A stretch of 64,000 bases of DNA from Mycobacterium sp. IDR2000157661 (lineage in GTDB: Bacteria; Actinomycetota; Actinomycetes; Mycobacteriales; Mycobacteriaceae): the NCBI RefSeq assembly GCF_022317005.1, contig NZ_CP081006.1:4898001-4962000 (forward strand), in the 5' to 3' direction. The notes under the pieces are model-generated. The model ran no database searches, was not told where the DNA came from, and saw only the letters and a program-made list of their open reading frames with translations. The position numbers and the translations under genes were made by a program. Positions 24,081 through 32,791 of the stretch are shown piece by piece. Each line of letters opens with the position of its first letter. Within the stretch, counting starts at the first letter, position 1.

Positions 24081-25693
24081 TTGAGGGTGAACCCGGTGTA
24101 GCCCGCCTCGGCGATCTCGTCGCAGCGTCTCCGATATTCGGGAATGCCCGCCGTGTAGCCCATGTACATCCGTTTCTTGCCCGGCACGTTGCCGCCGTTG
24201 TACCAGGAGTTGCACGAGGGGTGCATCAGCACCGTCGGCTCCACCAGGGAGGTGGTGTGCTCGATCCATTCGCGCTGCGCTTCGGGCAGCGCCTCAATGG
24301 TCTGCAGGTCGTTGGCGCGCATGTATGCGATGCAGTCGCCGATCCATTCGACGTGTTGCTCGAGAGCGGCGACGAAGTTCGTTGCCGCCGAGGGACTGCC
24401 GGGGGCCTGCACGATGAACAGGTTCGGAAAGCCGGCGACCGCGAGCCCGAGGTAGGTGTACGGGCCTTCGGCGGCCCAGAAGTCGGCCAGCGACGCGCCG
24501 TCGCGGCCCCGGATGTCGACGCGGGTCAGTGCGCCGGTCATCGCGTCGAATCCGGTGGCGTAGATGATCACGTCGAGGTCGTGGTGGACCGCTTCGGTGC
24601 TTACGCCGGTCGGCGTGATCTCGGTGATCGGCGTCCGGCGAAGGTCGACCAGCGTCACGTTGTCCCGATTGAACGTCTCGTAGTAGCCCTGGTCGATGAT
24701 CGGGCGCTTGCAGCCGAACGGATGCGTCGGCGTGAGCGCTGCGGCGGTCTGCGGATCCTCGACGATGCGTGCCACCGCCTCGCCATAGAGTTGGGCGGCC
24801 ATCCGGTTGGCCTCGATGTCGAAGAAAACGTCACCCCAACTGAGGGCGCCCATGACGCCGCCCTCCTCGATCGCGCGCAGCTGGTCTCCGCGCGACGCCG
24901 ACTTCAGCGGGGGCTGGGCCATCATGTCGAACAGGACCGAGAACGCGCTGAGCCGCGCCGCCCCGACGGCATGCTCGCGTTGTGCCCTGCGTATGTCGGC
25001 GTAGTTGGCCTTCAGTTCGTCCAGTTCACCGTCGTCGAACGCACGGACCTGCCACGGCAGCGTGTAGGCAGGTGACCGCTGGAACACCGTGAGATGGCCG
25101 GCCTGGTTTGCCACCACCGGGATCAGTTGCACACCGGTCGATCCCGTGCCGATCACGCCGACCCGGTCACCGGTCAGATCGACGGGCTCCTTCGGCCAGC
25201 GGCTGGCGAACAGCGAGCGCCCGGTGAACGCGTCCATCCCGGCGATGTCGGGCTCCAAGGGCACCGACAGGATTCCCGAAGCGGCGACGACGAACGGGGC
25301 GGCCAACGCCTCCCCCGCTTCGGTGCGCACGAGCCACTCGGCCGCCACCTCGTCGAAGGTCATCGCGACGACGTGGGTGTGAAAGCGGATGTCCCGGCGC
25401 AGGTCCAGCCGGTCGGTGACGAAGTTCAGGTAGGCCTCGATCTCGGGCTGCGCGGGCATCGTCTCCGTCCACACCCACTCCTGCTGGATCTCCTCGGAGA
25501 AGCTGTAGGAGTACTCGATACTCTCGATGTCGCAGCGCGCACCGGGGTATCGGTTGAACAGCCATGTGCCACCGACGTTCTCCGCCTTCTCCAGAATCAC
25601 CGTGCGCAGTCCCTGCTCGCGCAATCGGTGCAGCGCGTACAAGCCGGAGAAGCCGGCGCCGATGACCACGGCTTGGTAGCGGTCAGGTGTCAC
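24077..25693 (-). CDS. Flavin monooxygenase, Baeyer-Villiger-like
   Basis: A 538-residue two-dinucleotide-domain enzyme. The FAD motif is VVIGAGFSGLYALHRL (residues 9-24), followed by GGTWLFNRYPGARCD. The second Rossmann motif is VGVIGTGSTGVQLIP, and YATGFD lies near the C-terminus. The Baeyer-Villiger fingerprint region is FTGRSLFASRWP, in which the usual His is Phe162. Known enzymes make esters or lactones from ketones; loss of the His makes activity uncertain. GGAGG precedes the GTG start. Regulon site B is 22 bases upstream. Confidence 0.85.
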   Translation of the reverse strand: MTPDRYQAVVIGAGFSGLYALHRLREQGLRTVILEKAENVGGTWLFNRYPGARCDIESIEYSYSFSEEIQQEWVWTETMPAQPEIEAYLNFVTDRLDLRRDIRFHTHVVAMTFDEVAAEWLVRTEAGEALAAPFVVAASGILSVPLEPDIAGMDAFTGRSLFASRWPKEPVDLTGDRVGVIGTGSTGVQLIPVVANQAGHLTVFQRSPAYTLPWQVRAFDDGELDELKANYADIRRAQREHAVGAARLSAFSVLFDMMAQPPLKSASRGDQLRAIEEGGVMGALSWGDVFFDIEANRMAAQLYGEAVARIVEDPQTAAALTPTHPFGCKRPIIDQGYYETFNRDNVTLVDLRRTPITEITPTGVSTEAVHHDLDVIIYATGFDAMTGALTRVDIRGRDGASLADFWAAEGPYTYLGLAVAGFPNLFIVQAPGSPSAATNFVAALEQHVEWIGDCIAYMRANDLQTIEALPEAQREWIEHTTSLVEPTVLMHPSCNSWYNGGNVPGKKRMYMGYTAGIPEYRRRCDEIAEAGYTGFTLK

Positions 25694-25714
25694 GGGGCCT
25701 CCGACTCGGCAGTC

Positions 25715-25733
25715 TACTGTTGCCGTTACAGTA
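25715..25733. promoter_or_regulatory. Regulon site B (perfect TACTGT-N7-ACAGTA)
   Basis: All 12 arm bases match. An overlapping shorter palindrome, CCGTTAC-A-GTAACGG, is centred on its right arm. The site is 22 bases upstream of the monooxygenase start on the minus strand and about 100 before the Rieske remnant on the plus strand, so it can serve both directions. Confidence 0.65.
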
Positions 25734-25831
25734 ACGGCGGTTATACCGTGTTGGCGGCGGATCGGTCCAGAATCGCGCCACCCCGGCGAACGGTCGCGGT
25801 CGGCTTCGCCGGAATCCAGGGAGGCATCCGC

Positions 25832-26149
25832 ATGAAGGTCCCGTTCACGTGGAAGGTCACCGGCTGATCTTCGCCTGCACGCCCGTCAAGGACGGCTACT
25901 GGCGACATGTTCTACTCGATCTGGTGGCCGCGGCCGCCCGGCGACACCTCCGACGTGCCGCCGCAGCAGGTGCGGGAGAAGGTCGATCGACACTTTCTCG
26001 GCACGGTGTGGGAGGACCTCAACATCTTGCGCTACCAGGAGTACATCGAGAACCCCGCGCTGTCCCGCGTCGACGCGAGGCGCGCCATCGGCGCGACGCC
26101 TGGCATCACCACTACCGACGACCTGATCCGAGTCTGGAAGAGACAGTGA
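25832..26149 (+). pseudogene. Remnant of a KshA-like Rieske oxygenase
   Basis: MKVPFTWKVTG, typical of the first residues of mycobacterial KshA-like Rieske proteins, is followed at once by a stop. A short piece in the next frame (LIFACTPVKDGYWRH) and then MFYSIWWPRPPGDTSD, VWEDLNILRYQEYIENPALS and a C-terminus return to the first frame. These are the last ~100 residues of the family. The Rieske CxH/CxxH cluster and the iron 2-His-1-carboxylate centre are all missing. The gene has a large internal deletion plus a frameshift. Its stop still overlaps the GTG of the thioesterase gene. Confidence 0.75.
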
Positions 26150-26760
26150 CCGATACCGAGAACCACATCCGCGAGTTCGCCCGGGTGAAACCGACAACGG
26201 CCGGACCCGAGATGGGCCGGTTCATGGCCGCCATGCGACGGCTGCAGGATATCGCGGTCTCCAGCGATCCCGATGCGTCGCTGTGGGACGACAGCGCCGA
26301 ACTGCTCGAGGACATCTGTGCCCGGTTGGAGAACCACGAAGCCCCCGCAGGCATCGCACCGGCCGGGCGCGTCCTGAACCTGCCGGGCCACGGCCATCCG
26401 ATGATGCCGCCGTGGCAGGTGGCCGAATCGGGCCCCCACGGGGTGGTCATGCGTGGGCAGTTCAGCCGCTTCCACGTCGGCGGCAACCACGCGGTGCACG
26501 GCGGGGTGATCCCGCTGTTCTACGACTGGCACTTCGGCATGGTGGTCTCGGCGGCAGGCCGGCCCGACAGCCGCACCGCCTACCTGCACGTCGACTATCG
26601 GCGGGTGACGTTGACCGACGTACCCCTTGCTGCCAGGGCGTGGATCGACTCGGTCGACGGCCGCAAGTTGTTCGTCAGGGCCGAGATGACCGATGCCGAC
26701 GACAACGTACTATCCGAGGCCAACGGTCTGATGATCAAACTGCTCCCCCACCAGCCCTGA
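26146..26760 (+). CDS. PaaI/hotdog-fold thioesterase family protein
   Basis: A 204-residue protein starting VTDTENHIREFARVKPTTAG. The C-terminal hotdog domain includes FHVGGNHAVHGGVIPLFYDWHFGMVV and TAYLHVDYRRVTLTDVPLAARAWI, the PaaI/4HBT pattern in which the HGG(V/I) loop helps bind CoA. It probably hydrolyses or protects an acyl-CoA of the pathway. The GTG start forms a GTGA overlap with the remnant gene before it, and an acyl-CoA synthetase gene follows after eight bases. Confidence 0.8.
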   Translation: MTDTENHIREFARVKPTTAGPEMGRFMAAMRRLQDIAVSSDPDASLWDDSAELLEDICARLENHEAPAGIAPAGRVLNLPGHGHPMMPPWQVAESGPHGVVMRGQFSRFHVGGNHAVHGGVIPLFYDWHFGMVVSAAGRPDSRTAYLHVDYRRVTLTDVPLAARAWIDSVDGRKLFVRAEMTDADDNVLSEANGLMIKLLPHQP

Positions 26761-26768
26761 GAGGCCTG

Positions 26769-28421
26769 ATGTCCGTCACAACACAGTTCACCGTCCCCGC
26801 CGCCGCCGACACCGTCGCCGCCGTCATCGGTGACCGCGACTTCATCATCCAGGGCGAGCGCCGGTTGACCTACGCGCAGATCGTCGCGCGCGCCAATCGC
26901 CTCGCGGCCTTCCTGCACAGCCGCGGGCTGGGCTGCTTCATGGAACGTCCGGACCTGCCGGGCCACGAGGTCGGCCAGGACCTGCTCGGCATCTACGCCT
27001 ACAACGGCCCCGAGTACGTCGAGGCGATGCTCGGGTCGTGGCGCGCCAGGGTCGCGCCGTTCAACGTCAACTACCGCTATGTCAAGGCCGAATTGCAGTA
27101 CCTGCTCGCGGACTCCGGTGCGGCGGCGCTGGTCTACCATGCGGCGTTCGCACCGCGGGTGGCCGAGGTGCTGCCCGACCTCCCCAACCTCAAGGTGCTG
27201 ATCCAGATCGCCGACGACTCGGGCAACGAACTGCTCGACGGCGCAACCGATTACGAGTCGATAGTCGTGTCCGGCACCGCGGTACTGCCCCCGAACGAGC
27301 CCTCGCCCGACGACCTCTACGTGCTCTACACCGGCGGTACGACCGGCATGCCCAAGGGAGTGTTGTGGCGTCAGCACGACATCTTCATGACGTCGTTCGG
27401 GGGCCGCAGCCTCTACACCGGTGAGCTCGCGACGTCCTACGACGACATCGCCAAGCGGGTCGCGGAGGCGCCGGAGACGAAGCTGATGATCCTGCCGCCG
27501 TTGATGCACGGCGCCGCGCAATGGGCGGTGATGACCGCGATGACGACCGGCCAGACGGTCGTGTTCTCCACTGTCACCAGCCGGTTCGATGCCGACGAGG
27601 TGGTGGCCGCCGTCGAGCGTGAGAAGGTGATGGCGGTGACCGTCGTCGGCGATGCGATGGCCCGCCCGCTGGCCGACGCCATCGAACGCACCGGCGCCGA
27701 CCTGTCATCACTGGCGGTGGTCGCCAACGGCGGCGCCTTGCTGACGCCGACCGCCAAGCAGCGCCTGATCGACGTCAAACCGGGTCTCATCGTGGTCGAC
27801 GGTGTCGGATCGTCGGAGACCGGCGCGCAGATGACCCACATGTCGGCGTCGGGCGCGGTGGCGACCGGCAGGTTCAACGCCGGGCCGGACACCTTCGTCG
27901 CGGCCGAGGACCTGAGCGCGCTGCTCGAACCCGGTCACGAGGGCATGGGCTGGCTGGCGCAACGCGGTTACGTTCCGCTGGGTTACAAGGGCGACGCCGC
28001 CAAGACCGCGGCGACCTTCCCGGTGATCGACGGCGTCCGCTACTCGGTGCCCGGCGACCGCGCCCGCCATCTCGCCGACGGGTCGGTTGAACTGCTCGGC
28101 CGCGATTCGGTGACCGTCAACTCGGGCGGGGAGAAGATCTTCGTCGAGGAGGTCGAGATGGCGGTCGCGTCGCATCCGGCCGTCGCCGACGTGGTGGTGT
28201 CGGGCCGGCCCAGCGAGCGTTGGGGTCAGGAAGTGGTCGCGATCGTCGCGCTCGCCGAAGGCGCGACCGCCGACGCGCAGGAGTTGATCGATCACGCGGC
28301 CGATTCGATTGCGCGCTACAAACTTCCCAAGGCGGTCGTGTTCCGGCCGGCGATCGAGCGCAGCCCGGCGGGCAAGGCCGACTACCGGTGGGCCCGCCAG
28401 CAGGCCATCAGCGGCGCCTGA
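26769..28421 (+). CDS. Acyl-CoA synthetase (FadD19/FadD3-like, AMP-binding)
   Basis: A 550-residue ANL-superfamily ligase. The AMP-binding loop is VLYTGGTTGMPKGVLW, and VGSSETGAQ and YSVPGDRARHLADG follow. The hinge/C-domain has VNSGGEKIFVEEVE and a C-terminal Lys in RSPAGKADYRW. The YTGGTTGMPKG form is typical of mycobacterial ligases for steroid side-chain or ring acids, but the substrate is not proven. Eight bases separate the start from the thioesterase stop, indicating one operon. Confidence 0.9.
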   Translation: MSVTTQFTVPAAADTVAAVIGDRDFIIQGERRLTYAQIVARANRLAAFLHSRGLGCFMERPDLPGHEVGQDLLGIYAYNGPEYVEAMLGSWRARVAPFNVNYRYVKAELQYLLADSGAAALVYHAAFAPRVAEVLPDLPNLKVLIQIADDSGNELLDGATDYESIVVSGTAVLPPNEPSPDDLYVLYTGGTTGMPKGVLWRQHDIFMTSFGGRSLYTGELATSYDDIAKRVAEAPETKLMILPPLMHGAAQWAVMTAMTTGQTVVFSTVTSRFDADEVVAAVEREKVMAVTVVGDAMARPLADAIERTGADLSSLAVVANGGALLTPTAKQRLIDVKPGLIVVDGVGSSETGAQMTHMSASGAVATGRFNAGPDTFVAAEDLSALLEPGHEGMGWLAQRGYVPLGYKGDAAKTAATFPVIDGVRYSVPGDRARHLADGSVELLGRDSVTVNSGGEKIFVEEVEMAVASHPAVADVVVSGRPSERWGQEVVAIVALAEGATADAQELIDHAADSIARYKLPKAVVFRPAIERSPAGKADYRWARQQAISGA

Positions 28422-28469
28422 CTCGTCGGCACGAGACGGCCGGCGCCCTGCCATTAGGCTGACATCGTT

Positions 28470-28488
28470 TACTGTAAGGTTTACAGTA
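28470..28488. promoter_or_regulatory. Regulon site C (perfect TACTGT-N7-ACAGTA)
   Basis: All 12 core bases match and the symmetry extends to 11-base arms (28467-28491, GTTTACTGTAA and TTACAGTAAAC) around a 3-base centre. It lies 36 bases upstream of the P450 start and is the best single copy in the window. Confidence 0.7.
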
Positions 28489-28524
28489 AACAAACGCATA
28501 ACAGCGAGATGCCGGAGACCGCCC

Positions 28525-29736
28525 GTGGAAAGTCCCGTGCAGGACGTCACCGCCGAGGAGGCGGTCGGCCTCCTTCGTGACCCCTACCCCGTGTTCGCGC
28601 AACGTCGCCGCAGCAGCGCAGGCGTCTTCCGCGGCAGCGTCATGGACTGGACCAAGACACCGGACTCCATGCGACCCGACAATCTCTACGCCGCCGTGTC
28701 TTTCGACGCCGTGAATCGGGTGTTCCGCGACGGCAAGGCCTTCAACTCGCGCATCTACGACAGCACGATCGGGCTGTTCATCGGTCCCACCATCCTGGCC
28801 ATGGAGGGCAAGAAGCACTGGCAACACCGCAATCTGGTGTCGGCGGCCTTCAAGACGAGGTCGCTCGCACGGTGGGAGCCGGAGGTGGTCCGACCGGTGG
28901 TCACCGGACTCATCGACGAGATCATCGACCGCGGGAAAGCCGACCTGGTCGGCGACTTCACGCTCGAGTTCCCCACCCGGGTGATCTCGAAACTGCTGGG
29001 ATTGCCGGACGAGGACCTGTCGTGGTTCCGTCAGCGCGCGGTCGAGTTGATCAGCTACCACGTCAAGTACGAGCGGGCGTTCGAGGCGTCCGCGGCGCTG
29101 AAAGACTATTTCCTGCAACAGATCGAGAAGAGGCGGTCCGCGCCGACCGAGGACATCATCGGAGATCTGGTCAGCGCGGACATCGACGGCGAGAAACTCG
29201 GCGACGAGGCGATCTACTCGTTCCTGCGACTGCTGCTGCCCGCCGGACTGGAGACCACGTACCGCTCGTCGGGGAACCTGCTGTACCTCCTGCTGACGCA
29301 TCCCGAGCAGTTCCGCGCCGTGCAATCCGACCGCGACCTCATCGCCGCCGCGATCGAGGAAGGCCTGCGCTACGAGACGCCGCTGACCACCGTGCAGCGC
29401 TATGCGGCCGAGGACACCGAACTCGAAGGCGTCGGCCTGCCCGCCGGGTCGGTCATCGACGTCTGCATCGGCTCTGCCAACCGTGACGAGAACCGCTGGG
29501 AGCGCTCCGAGGAGTTCGACATCTTCCGGAAACGCGTGCCGCACATCTCGTTCGCCGCCGGCGAGCACACCTGCATGGGGCTTCACCTGGCCCGGGTGGA
29601 GACACGCGTCGCACTCGAGTGTCTGCTCGACCGACTGACCGACATCACGCTCGTCACCGACGACGACCCTCACATCTGGGGCCAACCCTTCCGCTCACCC
29701 ACCGCACTCCCCGTGACGTTCCGCGCGACGGGCTGA
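28525..29736 (+). CDS. Cytochrome P450
   Basis: A 403-residue class I P450. The I-helix motif is LLPAGLETTYRSS, with Glu-Thr replacing the usual Asp-Thr. The ExxR is EEGLRY and the heme loop is FAAGEHTCMGLHLARVE. The chosen start is GTG (VESPVQDV), because upstream in-frame codons read through the regulon site. The protein seems to begin directly with the substrate-binding N-terminal domain. It is followed by the CoA-transferase gene after 21 bases. The substrate is unknown. Confidence 0.88.
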   Translation: MESPVQDVTAEEAVGLLRDPYPVFAQRRRSSAGVFRGSVMDWTKTPDSMRPDNLYAAVSFDAVNRVFRDGKAFNSRIYDSTIGLFIGPTILAMEGKKHWQHRNLVSAAFKTRSLARWEPEVVRPVVTGLIDEIIDRGKADLVGDFTLEFPTRVISKLLGLPDEDLSWFRQRAVELISYHVKYERAFEASAALKDYFLQQIEKRRSAPTEDIIGDLVSADIDGEKLGDEAIYSFLRLLLPAGLETTYRSSGNLLYLLLTHPEQFRAVQSDRDLIAAAIEEGLRYETPLTTVQRYAAEDTELEGVGLPAGSVIDVCIGSANRDENRWERSEEFDIFRKRVPHISFAAGEHTCMGLHLARVETRVALECLLDRLTDITLVTDDDPHIWGQPFRSPTALPVTFRATG

Positions 29737-29757
29737 CGGCTTTCGGAAAGGATCGCT

Positions 29758-30984
29758 TTGATCAAGGTCATGGAGGGCGTCCGCGTCCTCGAGGTCGCCC
29801 AGTTCACCTTCGTGCCTGCGGCAGGCGCCATCCTCGCCGACTGGGGCGCTGACGTCATCAAGGTCGAGCACCCGGTACGGGGGGACACCCAGCGTGGCTT
29901 CATCAACATGGGCGGCTTCCAACTCGACCCCGACCGCCATCCGCTGATCGAGCACCCCAACCGCGGGAAGCGCAGCGTCGGCATCGACGTGTCCACACCC
30001 GAAGGGCAGGAAGTCCTCTACGAGATCGCCGGCACCGCCGATGTGTTCTTGACCAATTACATGCCGGCGCAACGGCAGAAGAACAGATTCGATATCGAAC
30101 ACATCCGCGCCGTCAACCCGAACATAATCTATGCACGCGGCAGCGCGTACGGCGACAAGGGACCGGAACGCGATGTGGGCGGCTTCGACGGCACCGCCTT
30201 CTGGACCCGCAGCGGGGTCGGCCACTCCCTGACACCGGAGGGGATCGGCGGCGCGTTGTCGCAGGGCATTCCGGCGTTCGGCGACTCGATCGGCGGAATG
30301 AACATCGCGGGCGGCATCTCGGCGGCGCTGTTCCACCGCGAGCGCACCGGCGAGGCCGTCGAACTCGACGTGTCGCTGCTGAGCACCGCGTGGTGGGCGG
30401 CGGGCGCCAGCGTCACGCAGGGCATGGAGACCGGCGAGACCATGCGTTCGCTGATGCCCGGCTCGGCGGGACCCACCGTCAACCCGTTCCTCGGTAACTA
30501 CCTGACGTCCGACGGCGGCACCATCAACCTCTGCATCGTGAGCCCGACGGGCTACATCCGTGATGCGTTCGAGCATCTGGGCCTGCCCGAGCTCGCCGAC
30601 GACTCGCGGTTCTGCGACGTGATGCCCTTGATCGAGAACGCCGCCGCGGCAGTAGAACTGATCGCCGAGTCGATCCGCAGCAAGCCGTTCGACTACTGGC
30701 GACAGCACCTCAAGACGATGAAGGGTCAGTGGGCGCCGTTTCAGAGCCTGGTCGACCTGGGCTCCGACGAACAGGCGATCGCCAACGACATGATCGTCGA
30801 GGTCGAGGCGGCCACCGGTGACCAACCGTTCAAGGTCGTGCGCGGACCCGTGCAGTTCAACCACGAGCCGCTGGAGACGACGCGCGCGCCGCAGGCGTCG
30901 GAGCACACGGAGTTGGTGCTGATGGACATCGGCATGGACTGGGACCGCATCGAGACACTCAAGGAGAAGGGCGCCATCGCCTGA
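29758..30984 (+). CDS. CaiB/BaiF (family III) CoA transferase
   Basis: A 408-residue protein. The N-terminal motif VRVLEVAQFTFVPAAGAILADWGADVIKVEHP is typical. The catalytic Asp is expected in PAFGDSIGGMN, followed by RTGEAVELDVSLLSTAWW. The family moves CoA between acids, or racemises 2-methylacyl-CoAs. The start is TTG preceded by GGAAAGG; the next ATG would remove the first strand of the fold. It is cotranscribed with the upstream P450, so it may activate the oxidised product. Confidence 0.88.
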   Translation: MIKVMEGVRVLEVAQFTFVPAAGAILADWGADVIKVEHPVRGDTQRGFINMGGFQLDPDRHPLIEHPNRGKRSVGIDVSTPEGQEVLYEIAGTADVFLTNYMPAQRQKNRFDIEHIRAVNPNIIYARGSAYGDKGPERDVGGFDGTAFWTRSGVGHSLTPEGIGGALSQGIPAFGDSIGGMNIAGGISAALFHRERTGEAVELDVSLLSTAWWAAGASVTQGMETGETMRSLMPGSAGPTVNPFLGNYLTSDGGTINLCIVSPTGYIRDAFEHLGLPELADDSRFCDVMPLIENAAAAVELIAESIRSKPFDYWRQHLKTMKGQWAPFQSLVDLGSDEQAIANDMIVEVEAATGDQPFKVVRGPVQFNHEPLETTRAPQASEHTELVLMDIGMDWDRIETLKEKGAIA

Positions 30985-31048
30985 CCGACCACACCAGGCC
31001 GGCGAAATGTCGGCTTCTCCTCGATCATCGGGGACACGCTGACTACAA

Positions 31049-31067
31049 TACTGTAAGTATTACAGTT
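31049..31067. promoter_or_regulatory. Regulon site D (TACTGT-N7-ACAGTT)
   Basis: Eleven of 12 bases match the island consensus. It includes a nested palindrome, AATACT-GTA-AGTATT. It is 32 bases upstream of the thiolase-like gene start. Confidence 0.6.
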
Positions 31068-31099
31068 GCCACCGTCACCGGCTCAGAAGGAATGCGCAG

Positions 31100-32245
31100 A
31101 TGAATGACGTCGCGATCATCGGTGTCGGCCTGCACCCGTTCGGCCGCTTCGAGGGCAAGTCCGCCATGGAGATGGGTGTCGACGCGATCTTCGCCGCGGT
31201 CGCCGACGCGGGTGTCGAGTGGCGCGACATTCAGTTCGCCACCGGCGGAAGCTGGACCGTCGCCAACCCCGATGCGATCGTCGGCATGGTCGGGCTGTCC
31301 GGCATCCCGTTCACCAACGTCTTCAACGCCTGCGCGACGGCAGCCAGTGCCACCAAGGCCTGCGCCGACGGTATCCGCTTGGGCGACTACGACATCGGAA
31401 TCGCGATCGGCCTCGACAAGCATCCGCGCGGAGCGTTCACCGAGGACCCCGCACTGGTCGGGATGCCACGGTGGTACGCCGAGAACGGACAGTACCTCAC
31501 CACACAGTTCTTCGGCATGAAGGCCAACCGCTACCTGCACGATCACGACATCTCGCAGCAGACGCTGGCCAAGGTCGCGGCCAAGAACTTCCGTAACGGC
31601 GCGCTGAACCCCAACGCGTTCCGTCGCAAGCCGATTCCCGAGGATCAGATCCTCAACTCCGCCATGCTGAACTATCCGCTCACGCAGTACATGTTCTGCG
31701 CTCCCGACGAGGGGGCGGCCGCCGTCGTAATGTGCCGCGCCGACATCGCCGAGCGGTACACATCCACACCCGTGTACCTGAACGCGGTGGAGGTCCGCAC
31801 CCGCACGTACGGCGCCTACGAGGTCAATACGACCTTCGCGCCGGTCGACGAGGACGTCGCACCCACCGTCTACGCCGCCAAGGCCGCGTTCGAAAAGGCA
31901 GGCGTCGCACCCGAAGACGTCGATGTCGTCCAGCTGCAGGACACCGACGCCGGCGCGGAGATCATTCACATGGCCGAGTGCGGCTTCTGCGCCGACGGCG
32001 AGCAGGAGAAGCTGCTTGCCGACGGCGCCACCGAGATCACCGGTGCACTGCCGGTGAACACCGACGGCGGGCTTATCGCAAACGGCGAGCCGATCGGCGC
32101 ATCCGGCCTGCGGCAGCTACACGAGCTGGTCTGCCAGTTGCGCGGTGACGCCGGTGACCGGCAGGTGCCCGGCGAGCCCAAAGTCGGCTTCGCGCAGCTG
32201 TACGGCGCCCCAGGCACCGCCGCCGCCACGATCCTGACGAGATGA
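31100..32245 (+). CDS. Thiolase-fold lipid-transfer-type protein (SCP2/Ltp-like)
   Basis: A 381-residue thiolase-superfamily protein. The nucleophile Cys lies in VFNACATAASATKACADG. The usual GHPxGASG loop reads NGEPIGASG, with Glu replacing the His, as in Ltp-type non-decarboxylating enzymes and retro-aldolases. Homologues in steroid catabolism cleave 17-hydroxy side-chain CoA esters, usually with a DUF35 partner. No DUF35 gene is next to it here. Upstream are AAGGA and regulon site D. Confidence 0.85.
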   Translation: MNDVAIIGVGLHPFGRFEGKSAMEMGVDAIFAAVADAGVEWRDIQFATGGSWTVANPDAIVGMVGLSGIPFTNVFNACATAASATKACADGIRLGDYDIGIAIGLDKHPRGAFTEDPALVGMPRWYAENGQYLTTQFFGMKANRYLHDHDISQQTLAKVAAKNFRNGALNPNAFRRKPIPEDQILNSAMLNYPLTQYMFCAPDEGAAAVVMCRADIAERYTSTPVYLNAVEVRTRTYGAYEVNTTFAPVDEDVAPTVYAAKAAFEKAGVAPEDVDVVQLQDTDAGAEIIHMAECGFCADGEQEKLLADGATEITGALPVNTDGGLIANGEPIGASGLRQLHELVCQLRGDAGDRQVPGEPKVGFAQLYGAPGTAAATILTR

Positions 32246-32302
32246 GACCGACGAGCAAAGAAGCGGTCGGGTGAGGAGTTCATCCGCTCCGGAGCCGGGT
32301 GG

Positions 32303-32791
32303 CTACGTCATCACCCGCCGCGCGAGTCGCCGGATCGCTCGCCGCATCGGGTCGGAGATGTACACGGCCACAACGCCGTTGCCGACGTCTTCGCGCAGCC
32401 GCGTCAGCTTCGAGCTCTTGATCCGCCACTGGCCGTCGGTCTTCTCGTAGGTCTCGGTGTAGTGCCCGTAACCGCGCAGGTTCACCCCCGGCCCGAATCG
32501 CACGACGTCCTCCAGCGCCCACACCCCGCATGCGGTACTCGCCGAGGTGACCTCGATCTCGGGTGCGTGCACCTGGTGCACGGTGGCCTGGTTGCGCAGG
32601 CTCTTTCGGGTGAACGCAACGAACTCGTCGGCGCCGTCGATGACTTTGCCGCCCGACTCGGAGGTGTCGCTGTGGAAGTCGTCGGTGAAGATGTCGCGCC
32701 ACGCTGTCCAGTCCTTGGTGTCCAGAAGCCGGCAGTAGCGTGCCTTGAGCTGCTTGATCGACTCGATCTCGACGAGATCGGATTCGGTCAC
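32303..32791 (-). CDS. SnoaL/NTF2-like protein
   Basis: A 162-residue NTF2-fold protein: VEIESIKQLKARYCRLLDTKDWTAWRDIFTDDF, then VHQVHAPEIEVTSASTACGVWALEDVV and GYGHYTETYEKTDGQWRIKSSKLTRLRED. These are SnoaL_4-type features; members are hydratases, isomerases or dehydratases with a His/Asp pair. The GTG start overlaps the stop of the epimerase gene. It is the last gene of the large minus-strand operon that begins near 40.6 kb. Confidence 0.82.
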   Translation of the reverse strand: MTESDLVEIESIKQLKARYCRLLDTKDWTAWRDIFTDDFHSDTSESGGKVIDGADEFVAFTRKSLRNQATVHQVHAPEIEVTSASTACGVWALEDVVRFGPGVNLRGYGHYTETYEKTDGQWRIKSSKLTRLREDVGNGVVAVYISDPMRRAIRRLARRVMT

